A DNA stretch of 64,000 nt, from NCBI GenBank assembly GCA_023678885.1, contig CM043009.1:13757117-13821116 (forward strand). The letters are read 5' to 3'. This DNA comes from Pogostemon cablin (lineage: Eukaryota > Streptophyta > Magnoliopsida > Lamiales > Lamiaceae). A program made the translations under genes and the position numbers. The notes beneath the pieces are model-generated. The model was not told where the DNA came from, made no database searches, and saw only the letters and a program-made list of their open reading frames with translations. Shown one piece after another: positions 45,994 to 56,746 of the stretch; the first letter of the stretch is position 1; each line of letters starts with the position of its first letter.

Positions 45994-48040
45994 CGAGAAT
46001 ATGGAGATTATGTTGTGCTAAAAAGATAAACAATAAGAACAGGATTCAATTTCAAGTGCATAATGTCTACCAAACATCTCACCAACGAAATCACATAACC
46101 ACACGAAATTAAAAAATAATGTAAAAATAAGTAAAAACCTAGAACAATATCATTTACCTCCTTTAATGGCTCAACACTTGAACAAAAAAAAAAAGATTTC
46201 AAAACTGCACATCCAGTAAAAGCTTGCAACGTATGATTACATCTAAATTATATTATATTTTCAATGCATTACTCAAATTTATATTAACTCCACATGTAAG
46301 TAAGGAAAAAAACTAAATTTTGTAGAGATTTTATTAAGGAAGTTATTGACTTGTAAATTAATATCTAAAACCATTCTGCATATGCTTATAATCAATGACA
46401 ACTCATCATTGTGTTATACATCAATCAAGTTCCCAAACCACATCAAACAAATACCTCTCATTACGAATGAATACATAAGAAATTTGATGGAATTATTTAA
46501 TGAAAGCAAAATATGCAGAGTATGTAAAAATGTTCGTGTTCTGAGGTATTGATGAAAACAAATACCGCCACCAGCCCTAACACCCCTTTAGATGGTCCAT
46601 TGGTGGACCTCATGACGGCGAAATACACACAGCGAACCAGAAGAAACCGTCGAAGGCACGACGGTGAACACTCCCATTTATCTGTCAAAGGGTAATCCTT
46701 GTTTAGACTTCTTCTTCCACGTAGTTCCCTTCGAAACTCCTGCGGAAACCTTGAAGCACTTTCTGTGTGATAGATGAGAATCAAAGCAAAATAATTTAAG
46801 AGATGTGATTGTCGTGTTGACTTTAATTTAGTTGTAGGATTTGCAGAATATCATTGTTCTAAAAGTTGAGTCAGAAAGGTGATAGAGATCTCGAAGAATG
46901 AGATTTACGTGCAATAAAAAAACAACAGTAATATGAAAGGGCTCTAAGTCGGATTAAGAAAATATTGAAGGGATTTAACTCGGATTTAGCGCAATCGTTT
47001 ATCACCCAATTTGAAATGCAGTATTATATTAAAAAAAAACAACAAAAAAACCAACCTCGAAATTCATGGAGGACATCTGATTTGGGAAGATACAGCGACA
47101 CCAACAATTGTCAAGATGGTTAAGAAAAATTAACAGAAACAACAAAGGAATTAGAAAAATAGCAGAGCCAAATGATAAGAAAAAAACTTTGCCCTGGATT
47201 TGAAACCATGAGATAATGATAGTGCATTGACAGCGAACATAAACGAAATTGGAGAATGGAAGTGAAGGCGTAAAAAAAATTGATAGAGCGAGAAGAAGGA
47301 TTTCGGATGTCGCTGTATGGCCGTCTATCTAGGGAAAATAGAAATTGAAAAAGATTTTTTATTTTAACCATGAAAAATGGATGGCAGACATCATATATAA
47401 GATGGACGATTAAGATTATGTTTATGTAAGAGATAAAACTTACTTAAAATACCAAAACCGGTTTTTAGGCGGGAAAACAAAAATGACAGAAATGCCCCAA
47501 CTTGTGCTATTATATATATAAAGATAAAGATAAAGATGATTGGTGATCACAAACAAACACCTCACAAGAGCAAACAAACAAACACACACGGCATGAATCA
47601 ACAAGAACATTGGCAATTAACACTCATGATATATAATCAATCACCATAAGCTAGTTTGCGGCACAGTTCGCACTGATATAGAGGTCTTAACATAATAGAT
47701 TATATCTGACCAAATTAGCCATCCAAAATAGTACTGTGGTGATATTGAGGAAAGTGATGCAAAGAGACTGCATTACTCACAAAAATTGCAAATAGTATGG
47801 TAACTTTTTTTTCCTTATTATTATTATTTTTACGTACAGCAATAATGAAGATTATTACTCCTATTGTGCAATGGAAGAAAGTACAAAAATTCATTAGCAA
47901 TGAAATTGGCCTCAGCACGTAGTATTATAAGATGTAAGTCAATGACTTCTATGGCCACGTCCTTTTTATTTAAATTGGTGCAACCGCGCGTGACCCCACC
48001 TTTCTCACCGTAATTGCTGTCTGTTTTTGTTTTTATTTTA
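45994..48040. other. Region right of the SRA exon; nothing firm
   Basis: 46560-46784 is more GC-rich with an open minus frame (SRFPQEFRRELRGRRSLNKD) of unknown origin. 47516-47550 holds tatatatataaagataaaga repeats, which read on the minus strand as TC followed by tttatc units, faintly like a Helitron 5' end. The rest is AT-rich without signals. Confidence 0.3.
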
Positions 48041-48044
48041 TTTA

Positions 48045-48310
48045 AATTTAATTTTAGGGGTATAATTATAATTTTACCTTTATAATTTAGGGTATAATTT
48101 ATCCCTAGGGTTTAGGGTATAATTGTAATTTTACCTTTGTTGTTTAGGTATAATATATCCCTAGGGTTTAGGGTATATTTGTAATTTTACCCTTGTGATT
48201 TAGTGTATAATTTATCCCTAGATTTAGAGTTTAGGGTATACTTGTAATTTTACCCTTGTGGCTTAGAGTATAACTTATCCTTTAGATTTAGGGTATAATA
48301 GTCATTTAAG
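48045..48310. repeat. Minisatellite with telomere-like words
   Basis: About four degenerate copies of a roughly 60-bp unit: ttagggtataattgtaattt, tacccttgtgatttagggta, taatttatccctaggg. It contains tttaggg and ccctagggttt words like plant telomere repeats but is not a telomere array. Confidence 0.8.
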
Positions 48311-48589
48311 TATAATAATTTAAAAAATAAAATAAAAAACAATATTAATGAAGGAGTAGGAATTAATTAAGAAGGTGAAATTAGGGTATTATTTATCTTT
48401 AGATTTAGAGCTTAGGTATAATTCCAACAATTCATTTGATGCCCTAGTTGTACCTAAATAAGGTGTAATTAGATTTCTCATAGTTTCTTAAATTCAAATT
48501 CAAATCCAAATTTTCATTTTCAAATTTTAATAACTAGAGTTACGCATCATTTTTTAAAATAATTAGAGTTGGTCTTGAATCGAGTAAGC

Positions 48590-50470
48590 TTCGAGTTCAA
48601 AAATGGGTGCATGCGTTCAATCCATACATGTCCCAATCTACCACAGCCTCCGTTTGGATACGTATATTTAAACTTTGGACAGAACGGATTCTGATGTCTA
48701 TCTCCTTTGCTGTTGGCTCCCCTGTTTGTATTGACGGACGAGCCCTGAATGGTTCGCTTGGTTGCTTTGCTCGTGTTGTGATCGATATTGACATGGTGGA
48801 TTGCTCATTTCCATCCCTGATTAGCTTGGCAATTGCTGGCCATACCTTTGAGGTTTCAATCGGGTATGAAAATATCCCACTTTTCTGCACATCTTGCCAT
48901 GTACTTGGACACATGTTGAATTCTTGAAATAAGAGGAAATACAAGGCTAAACGCGCTTCTGCCGACTCTGAGGGCTATCGCGCTCAAGCAAAGAAATGGA
49001 AAGTAAAGGATTGTGTTGACAAGGGTACTACTGCTGTTGGTCATGAACCTGGTACGGACCAGGTTATGGCTTCCAGTTTGGAGGCTGATTCTGAACATGC
49101 TGATGCTGCATTACTGACCGAACCACTTACACTGGTTGCCTCCACAAGTCAGGCTCGTTTTCAGCATATCTTTCTATTCTCTGGAAATAATTAATTCAGC
49201 TTTACAGAACTTGAATTCGCAAAAATTGCCACTGCCCTACTCTGTTCATGTTGAGAATTTTGCTCGAGTAGTGCAGATGTGCTATGTTGTTCATTCAGCC
49301 AATAAGGTACTTCTCAGGAACTCTTTTGATGCTTGGACACCTTGGTTGATGATGAAAACCCTGTTGGGACGGATGCCTCTCATCAGATGTTTCATGCTTC
49401 TGTGTTGAGTGTCGCCGATAATCCCTGCCTTGGCTGAGGCTAAAGGCCCTTCGAACCCTGCTCCTATCTCTGATGATCATATTCAGGTGGCTGGTTCTTT
49501 GAATGTCAGAGGGAAGTCTAAACCTCCAGCTCAATTTGTGAGCAATAACTCACCCCCTGATGATGTACGTGTGGATACTTCGATATCTTCTGGTAAGGGG
49601 TTGGACTTGTTCGTTCATTTTGGCTCTGGTCTTAAACCTGTTGAGCTATCTGCCAAACCCAACGCCACCCCTATTTCAAACAGTTTTGCACTCCTTGTTG
49701 AGGGCATCCTTGATGAATCTGGTGCTGCTAGTCAGGTTTGGGCTGACGCTCACTCCATTTAAGTGTGTGCTGATCAGTCGACTACTGACGATACACCCCA
49801 AGCTGACAAGGAGGATGCTGGGATGGATACACTTGCTGCAATTCAGTCTACAGGTTTGGGAGATATGTCTCCCATGGCATTGTTGAGGAACAGCCCGTTA
49901 CTGATGAGAAGTTAGCTAATCTTGCAGATGATGCCTTGGATATGACTATTGATCAATCAAAGGATAAAGGCAAAATAGTTGATGATGACCCTCCCTCTAC
50001 CAAGCTTGTTGGGGCTTTGGATGATGATTCCTCTGTAGGTGTTGTCCATATTGAAGAGTGGTCTGACTAGTCTGCGAATATTACTATTTCTACAGATACT
50101 CCCACAGTAGTTTCTTCTTCTACACTTGCTGATGAGAAGGCCAAGAAAACTTTCCTACTTAAAAAACAAGCAGAACGGGCCTGGACCCGGGTAAAGCCAC
50201 TTATACTTATGTTGAGCCTAACTTGAGCATGCAAGACCTCTCTGTTCTTCCCTCTGTTGAAGAGTTTCCGACTCTTCAAACTAATAAGGCCAAGTTTAAA
50301 AAGGGGCACAACAAAAACTTTTTTCAATCGGCTTTTAAGCCTAATACGCGACTTCAAGCAAAACTCAATTTTGAGATAAAGCCGGTTGACGCCATGAACT
50401 TACCAGTCGCCATGGGATTAGGTGAAGATCAAATAGATTCGGTTAGTTTTTTACACAGAGCCGCTTGTTA
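48590..50470 (+). pseudogene. LINE ORF1 (DUF4283/zf-CCHC_4 type) remnant
   Basis: At 48607-48927 the frame reads ASVWIRIFKLWTERILMSIS, GSPVCIDGRAL, GCFARVVIDIDM, EVSIGYENIPLFCTSCHVLG then HMLNS and a stop. This matches the ORF1 nucleic-acid-binding part of plant L1 LINEs (RILFAIA..., FARVLVDIDL, VEYENLPPFC..CG.IGH). The last zinc-knuckle cysteine is replaced by serine. Later frames (49409-49762, 50223-50471) are a rapidly changing spacer with VEEFPTLQTNKAKFKKG. No reverse transcriptase follows; element E begins at about 50571. Confidence 0.8.
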
Positions 50471-50662
50471 GGTTCCTTTTAAAGCCGTATGTTTAGCTTC
50501 TTTAAAACATATTTTACTGCTCTGATTTTCTGTATCTCTTCCTTTTTTTCTTTTACTTTTAATAATATTGCCTATTTTGATCTAACCTTAAATATTTTTG
50601 AGGTACTTGTGCACTAGGAAAAGGAGAGGAAGGGAAAAAGGGATTAACACACAGTGCCAAAC

Positions 50663-51800
50663 ATGACAAGAGCAAGGCAGAATCCGGATAACGTTGCCAT
50701 ATGTGAAAATTTCACGAACAATGGGATTGGAAACTTGGGGTTGATAGGAGTAAGGGAGTAAGATGATGATTTTGTGATACATCCCGCTCTTATCAACATG
50801 GTAGAGAAGAATACCTTTTCTGGGAATCCCTTTAAAGTTCCGTAACAGCATCACAGAAGATACCTTGGTTATGCAGACACTCAAAAGGGTGCTGGAACTA
50901 ATGTCAATGCTAGGTGAATCGTCCTATTCAAGTTCTCTTTGATTGATGGGGCAGAAACTCGGTATGAGACACTTGATGCCACATATTGCATTACATGGGA
51001 CCAACTGCAGCAGAAGTTCTTGGAGAGATACATGCCACCCTCAAGGGCCTTAAGAATGAACCAAGAGATCACCCAATTTGTTATGAATAAGGGTGAGAAA
51101 TTTCATGAGGCGTGGGACAGGTTTAAAGATATGCACAGGAGGTGCCCACAACATGGGATGTCTAAGGCTTAATACATAAGCATCTTCTACTATGGATTGG
51201 ATTGTGAGTCGCGTATTCTTATTGATGCATCATCAGGAGGAGCGTTATTATTTAAGACAACACTTGAAGCTGAAAAGTTATTTGAAGACATCTCTATGAA
51301 CTCACGTGACTGGCCTACTGAGAGGATTAGAGGATCTTATGTACAAGGTAAAGTAAGCAGGTTGAACATCAAGTGGTTAAGCTGAATAGGGATGATGAGA
51401 TCGTCTCTAGTTTATCTAACATCAACAAGCTACTAAAGTCCCAGCAAAATCAGATTACATAGTTGACACAAAGGGGATCTAGTATCCAGCAGCAAGAAGT
51501 GAAAGAAAGTGTTGTTGATACCTTCAATCGATACATGGCTAGGAATGATGCAAGGGTTGATCGCATTGACGCTACTATGAATTCTACCCATACAGATTTG
51601 TCCAAGCAGCTGAATGACCTTACTTTGTTGATGAGAAAAATGGCCAAAAATGTGGATCAATTGACATAAATGTTGGAGAAAGGAATGTTTCCGTCTCAAG
51701 GCATAAAAACCAGAAAGAGTGCAAAGCCATCACGTTAAGATCCGGAATGCAGTACGAAGGTCCGATGATGCTGGTGGGCAAAAATGGAGAAAAAATAAGC
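50663..51800 (+). pseudogene. Element E gag
   Basis: The ATG at 50663 gives MTRARQNPDNVAICENFTNN then a stop after about 30 residues. Other frames give ETRYETLDATYCITWDQLQQ, KFLERYMPPSRALRMNQEIT, EKFHEAWDRFKDMHRRCPQH, CESRILIDASSGGAL and, after a frameshift, TFNRYMARNDARVDRIDATM and KQLNDLTLLMRKMAKNVDQL. It is the counterpart of C gag, with many identical stretches. Confidence 0.87.
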
Positions 51801-52967
51801 CTGCTCGAACACAGCTCAATGATGAGTGTTTTCTCAATACACAATTAATCCCCAAGTATGAAGGATATCAATTGTAGTCTCGAAAGGTGACCAAGTGAAT
51901 ATCGAACCCAAGGGACGGCGTATTATTAATTTAATTATTATCTAAATTAATTAAGACAAGGCAATAAGATTTGATGGATTTAATTAACAACTACTAAACA
52001 AATAATTAAAATAACAAATAAAATAAAGTACCACTCGAAGAATACGAAAGTGGATCAAGTAGGAGAATAGGTAGCTCTAGGATAATCCAGTTTTACTCAT
52101 TAACTTCCCTTCCATGTGTCAATGTCCGACTATGCCTTGTGGAATATGGACGCATCACTAAACCATGCATATCTACTCTATAGATACAAGTAAACATGCG
52201 TGTAACACGTATGAATAACCTCGGAGCAAGAGATATAATTCACCCCCCTTACTAGGTACTATCAGTATCAATTATTTCCCCCTAGGATTGGTACTCTAAT
52301 CCGATATGATCTCCCTTTATAGGTACTATGAAATTATCTTCTTTATCCTACTTATTAACCCGAATTCAATTCAATTAATAAGTATTCATATATGATAGTT
52401 CTAATGAAGCTTCAGAGTCCCCTCACTTAGAATCATAACATAGAATCCTGCTCAGCAGTGAACGCACTCAATCGATAACCAAGATATGTATTCAGACTCT
52501 ACATAACAGTTAATGATGCACAAAACGACCGTGAGTATGAATTAAAAAGGCACAATCATATATAAAATAAATCCACAAGTAGTGTTGTACGGAGTGTACA
52601 CATGAAAGTTCAATTAACTAGATAAAACCTTCACAACCCTAGTTCTACCAAAAAGGCTCTAGCCCATGATGTTGCGAAGAACAATCATGGGTGTTGGATA
52701 GATCTTACCTGGATATCCGGAAAATACAAGATAAATTAGGAAACGAATAAACTCTAGATGTGGCGTCATCGCGTCCTTCTCGCTCTTGAATTCTCCTCTT
52801 AGTTCTCCCCTTGATTCCACAAACGAATCTTCAAAGTGATGGATGGATGGAGAAAAGGATGATGGTTGGGGGGTGATCCCCCTTGTGGGGTGTTGTATGT
52901 TGTGGCCTCTCTTCTCCTCTCTTGTATTGTGTTGTGTTCCTCCTCTTTTTGGGGCTGTATAGACCTC

Positions 52968-52975
52968 CTTTTATA
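52968..52975 (-). promoter_or_regulatory. TATA box of the solo LTR
   Basis: Minus-strand tataaaag, about 96 bp downstream of the palindrome cluster, as in the LTRs of C and B. Confidence 0.65.
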
Positions 52976-53070
52976 CTTGTAATCACGTCTCCTAGGCTTG
53001 GAATGGGCTTTTCAAGTGATCACACGCGTTTAGGCCTCGAAAATACGGATTTGGTAAGTTCCCGAAGCAC

Positions 53071-53250
53071 GATTCGACCTCCCAAACAGGTCGAACCAAC
53101 CCCTACGAACCATGGTCGAACCACCCTTCTGGACGTTCTAGGTGCATGGTTCGACCAGCCAACAGGTCGAACCAGCATGTCGTGGTCGAACCAGCATTTT
53201 TTCCGTTGGGTTCGACCTCAGTTCGACCTCAAGCAGGTCGAACCGATTTG
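53071..53250. repeat. GGTCGAACC palindrome cluster in the solo LTR
   Basis: Half-sites: gattcgacc, ggtcgaacc (five times), ggttcgacc (twice) and gttcgacctc. One pair, ggttcgaccagccaacaggt with cgaacc following, is a clean inverted repeat (53154-53179). The flank is GGTCGAACC, distinct from the other elements. Confidence 0.82.
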
Positions 53251-53560
53251 CGCAGTCTCTCCGTTTCGCGTATAACTTTCATATTCGACCTCCGAATTGA
53301 GTGATTTTTGCGCTCACGTGATCCTCTCTTCCTGAGATTTTTATTGTTATAAAGAAATCACAAAAACTCCAAGAATTAAATATGTAAGAGGCCATGGAAT
53401 GTAGCACTGCAATTCTGTTCGGCACAGCTCGCGCGGCGTCACCACTTTGCTCATAACTTCCTCGTTCGGACTTCAATGATGGTGTTATTTATGCCAAAAC
53501 GACCCTCTCTTCAGTGGCTTTCCAACCATATATCACACCAATAGTTTCGAGCTCCACAAC
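53235..53560 (-). repeat. Two direct copies of the ~100-bp LTR module
   Basis: Copy at 53235-53335 (cgtataactttcatattcga, gcgctcacgtgatcctctct) and copy at 53425-53560 (gcgcggcgtcaccactttgc, ccaaaacgaccctctcttca). The second is the one most like the copia LTR at 5205. Confidence 0.65.
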
Positions 53561-53798
53561 AATACAGAATAATTATGAAAGTTGGATGTGCGTTTTCAAC
53601 CTTCTTGCACAAATTGCACCTTTTCTCCAACTTTGCACTTTTCATCCTTTTTCCACCTAAAACACAACAAAACACCTCAAGTGCACATAATTCTCACATA
53701 TATCGAATATAAGACACTTGTGCTCATATAAGACTACAATATCAATAAAAAAAGGTGTTAAATTGGATATTAAAACACGCTTATTTTCACTCTCATCA

Positions 53799-54030
53799 CT
53801 CAACCAAACCATTTGGTCGAGCAACGTCTCACGAAATAGAAAAACAATACTCTATTTTCAGGTCCACAGCTCGACCAAAGTCACCTCGCTCGATCAGACC
53901 ACTCTGGTTGAGCAGCCCACTGTAACTCTTAAGAATGCTGATCAGCGTACAGGTCCCTCGCTCGACCAAAACCAACTTGCTTGACCAGGCCCTTCTGGAC
54001 GAGCGGAGGTCGAGCAAGCCCATGCAACGC
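53799..54030. repeat. GGTCGAGC palindrome cluster, linker of element E
   Basis: Includes ggtcgagcaac, gctcgaccaaag, gctcgatcagaccactctgg, gctcgaccaaaacc and ggtcgagcaag. The flank matches element C (26325-26550). Confidence 0.8.
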
Positions 54031-54065
54031 TTGTTTCCGTACAAAACACTATACCTGATGTTCAG

Positions 54066-54353
54066 ATGCCCATGGAGACTCAATCATGCAAGAGCATAGA
54101 TGTGGTTTCTAACTTGTTTAATCTTGATTTTAATAAGATAGATTACTCTGAATTGGAGTGGAAGATTGGCAAGGAGGAGTCTAAACAGCCATGGGAGGAA
54201 GGAAATTTTGAGGATCATATTTCTGTGACCAAGAAAGGTGAAGTGCTGAGTGTAGAAAAAAAGAGGAAAAAGAAGTATTTGAAGGTGAGGATGCGAGAAG
54301 ACCCTAAGGATGTAGTTCAAAAGGTTACATCTGTCGTAACTCTCCGACATTAA
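54066..54353 (+). CDS. Post-gag frame of element E, 95 aa, open
   Basis: It begins MPMETQSCKSIDVVSNLFNL, continues DFNKIDYSELEWKIGKEESK, NFEDHISVTKKGEV and a lysine-rich end (KKRKKKYLKVRMR), closing VTLRH. The first dozen residues match the stretch after protease in element A; the last few match bases just 3' of pol there. The middle is not recognised. Because the linker upstream is in frame in places, it may have been the C-terminal tail of a gag fusion rather than a separate protein. Element C has the same frame with stops. Confidence 0.45.
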   Translation: MPMETQSCKSIDVVSNLFNLDFNKIDYSELEWKIGKEESKQPWEEGNFEDHISVTKKGEVLSVEKKRKKKYLKVRMREDPKDVVQKVTSVVTLRH

Positions 54354-54359
54354 ATATGA

Positions 54360-55025
54360 GCGTCTGTTGGGGGCTTGCCCTTCCGTTTTATTGCTTTCGT
54401 TTTTCTTTTGTGTGAGTGAGGAATTACTATATTTGAGGTACTTACATTTCGGCAATTACATCTCTTTACAAACCTAGTTTCGACTTGTGTTTTTACTAAT
54501 TTGGGGGATGTGATGTACTTATCTCGTCTTATGAGCACCAAAGGTACAATTCTTCCTTTCGTTGGTTATTTGTTTGTTAGGGGATTGATTTTTTACGGCA
54601 CATTAATATTTTAATCGATGTTGATATGTCAATTTTTTACAACTTACCAAATATTTAGTGTGTCGTGTTTGTGTTTCCTAGTGTTAGTAGTCGAGTTTTT
54701 AATATTTTGTCTTTTTGATTTTTCTGGCGTCTCCTATTTTATTATTGATTAATCCTGTGATGATGAGTATGTTTGAGCTTTGATGATAGAAAAAGGTACT
54801 AGAATGGCAAGACGAGTTCTACACTGAGGCTTTAACCGGATCGAGTTGAACAATTCGAGAAGCTCGTGATCATTTTGAAGGATGAATATTCGTTGCCCTC
54901 GTTTCCTTATTCTAATTTTTATGTGTGCTTTTAATTCATGGGAGTTGAAGGATTGAGTTTTTGGTGATCCGTGTGAGCTTATATTGTTTAAATTGTGCCT
55001 GAAGTTCATATGCTTTAGAAAATTT
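54360..55025 (+). other. Proximal 3' region of element E
   Basis: Matches 26885-27560 of element C nearly throughout, from gcgtctgttgggggcttgcc to tgaagttcatatgcttt. Non-coding. Confidence 0.75.
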
Positions 55026-55173
55026 TGAATTGTGCCTGAAATTACTTTTGAAACAATTAATAAAACTTTAAAATGATTTATAGAATATAAATTTTTAAGA
55101 AATTCAATTGGGTGAATAATTAAAAATTTGTGACCCATATTATTTAATTGAATTTTTTTTAATTAATTAATTA

Positions 55174-55207
<34 letters not shown>

Positions 55208-55417
55208 ATTTTAAAAAATAAATATTTACATTGTAATCATACCTAAAAATAAAATAAAAATTTTAGATTATAAATAACTTTTAATATTTTCTAAAAAAAA
55301 TTAATAACAAAATTTATTATAAAAACATATAACTAATTAATTTGATGAAAATATTAATATTTTTTCATCATTTTTTTTGAGCATATAAACGTATATTATA
55401 GAATATATTATTATATA
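55026..55417. other. AT-rich spacer
   Basis: Very AT-rich, with an aataataataataatattatt palindromic microsatellite near 55170-55207. Nothing else seen. Confidence 0.7.
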
Positions 55418-56178
55418 TGATGACCGTTTTCTCAACACACAATTAATCCTCAAGTATAAAGGATATCAATTGTAGTTTCGAAAGGTGACCAAGTGAATAT
55501 CGAACCCAAGGGACGAATAATTATCAATTTAATTATGTTCTAGTAGACTAAGACTATGTAGATAAATTCAATGATAGTGATATTGAGATTAAGTAACAAC
55601 TATTAATTAAAATATCAAGTAAAAATAACAAGAAGAAGAGATAAGTGAGTTGTGATCAAGTAAGAAAATAGGTAGTTCTTCAGGTCATCCAGTTCCCTTT
55701 ATTAATTCATTGTGTGACGGTGTCCAACTCTGCCTTGTGGTTTATGGACGCATAACTAAACCATGCAAATTCACTCTATAGACACAAGTAAATATGCGTA
55801 TGACACGTGTGAATATCCTCGGAGCAAGAGATATAATTCACCCCCCTTTCTAGGTACTATCAGTATCAATTATTTCTCGTGCACTTAGTACTCTAACCCG
55901 ATATGATCTCCCTTTATAGGTACTATGAATTTATACTCTTTATCCTACTTATTAATCCAAATATGATTCAAATAACAAGTATTCATATAAGATAGTTCTA
56001 ATAAGACTTCGGACCTATGATTGATCTAAGAACAATCATGGTTAGTTGGACCTATCTTACTTGAATCTCCAGCGGAACCTCTCTTGCAGCTCCTCCAGAT
56101 GATGGATGATCTCTCTCCTCTTGATCGACCTCTCTTCTCTATGTCAACAACGACTCTCTCTACTGCTGCATAAGCCTT

Positions 56179-56186
56179 CTTTTATA
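56179..56186 (-). promoter_or_regulatory. TATA box of element B LTR
   Basis: Minus-strand tataaaag, about 114 bp downstream of the palindrome cluster. Confidence 0.65.
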
Positions 56187-56279
56187 CTTGTAATCGCGCC
56201 TTCCGGGCCTGGAATGGGCTTTTTAAGTGATCACACGCATTGAGGGTGTAAAAATACGAATATGGTAAGTTTCCGAGGC

Positions 56280-56515
56280 TCAATTTAACTTCATCAACAG
56301 GTCGAATTGGCCTATTGTAAGTCCTAGGTGCTTGATTCGACCAGATGCCCTGGTTGAATTGAAGTGACGAGGTCGAATTGGCATCTCTGCCAATCAATTC
56401 GACCTGATGCCCAGGTCGAATCCCCCTGTCGTGGTTGAATCCACATTCTGCTCGTGTTATACTGCCAATTCGACCAAAAAGGCTGGTCGAATCGACCTCC
56501 TTCTGGACGAATTGC
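56280..56515. repeat. GGTCGAATT palindrome cluster in element B LTR
   Basis: Half-sites: ggtcgaattgg (twice), gattcgacc, aattcgacctgatgcccagg then tcgaatcc (an inverted pair), ggttgaatt and aattcgacc. The flank is AATTCGACC/GGTCGAATT. Confidence 0.82.
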
Positions 56516-56730
56516 ACTCCTGCTTTGCCCAAATGGATGGCTTCGACTTCCTTTCTTCAGTTTTCAACACTTCCACTCCGATTTCCTTCGAAAAACCACC
56601 CAAATGGCATCAATAACACCTGATCCATGACTTTTCACAATATATATCGGTTTACAACCGATTACAACCTTCAAACACTTCATAATAGCACAAATCCAGG
56701 CGCAAGATTCGTGAATTTACACACTCATCA

Positions 56731-56746
56731 AACTCCCAAACTTACA
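56731..56746 (-). promoter_or_regulatory. Polypurine tract of element B
   Basis: Minus-strand taagtttgggagtt, directly before the 3' LTR. Confidence 0.85.

Larger units (their letters stand above)
51820..53798 (-). repeat. Solo Athila-type LTR, 1979 bp, in element E
   Basis: On the minus strand it runs from TGATGAGAGTG (53798) to CACTCATCA (51820). The target duplication ctcaa is at 51815-51819 and 53799-53803; removing the LTR restores the linker seen in element C at 26328. No internal sequence remains, so the two LTRs of a full element recombined. It carries both modules (53235-53335, 53425-53560), the palindrome cluster and a TATA box. Confidence 0.94.
50571..55025 (+). mobile_element. 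Non-autonomous Athila-type element E (gag only), no LTRs left
   Basis: It starts within the leader (tgatctaaccttaaat, as at 25105 in element C), continues through gag, linker, post-gag frame and proximal 3' region, and stops matching at about 55025. Both LTRs are lost. It has the same pol deletion as element C. A solo LTR (51820-53798) splits it. Confidence 0.85.
55418..56730 (-). repeat. Element B 3' LTR, 1313 bp
   Basis: On the minus strand it runs from TGATGAGTGTG (56730) to CGGTCATCA (55418), adjoining the polypurine tract at 56731. It aligns with element A's LTR in its left 600 bp (cgaacccaagg, tctccctttataggtac). Confidence 0.9.

Noticed and set aside
48045..48310. Interstitial telomere array
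   Set aside because: The tttaggg words are single and separated by about 30-60 bp of other sequence, not a head-to-tail array.
52883..53275. 130-aa plus-strand frame
   Set aside because: Lies entirely inside the solo LTR and crosses its palindrome cluster; not a gene.
54749..55138. 129-aa minus-strand frame
   Set aside because: Antisense to the 3' region shared by elements C and E and runs into AT-rich spacer; no conserved motif.
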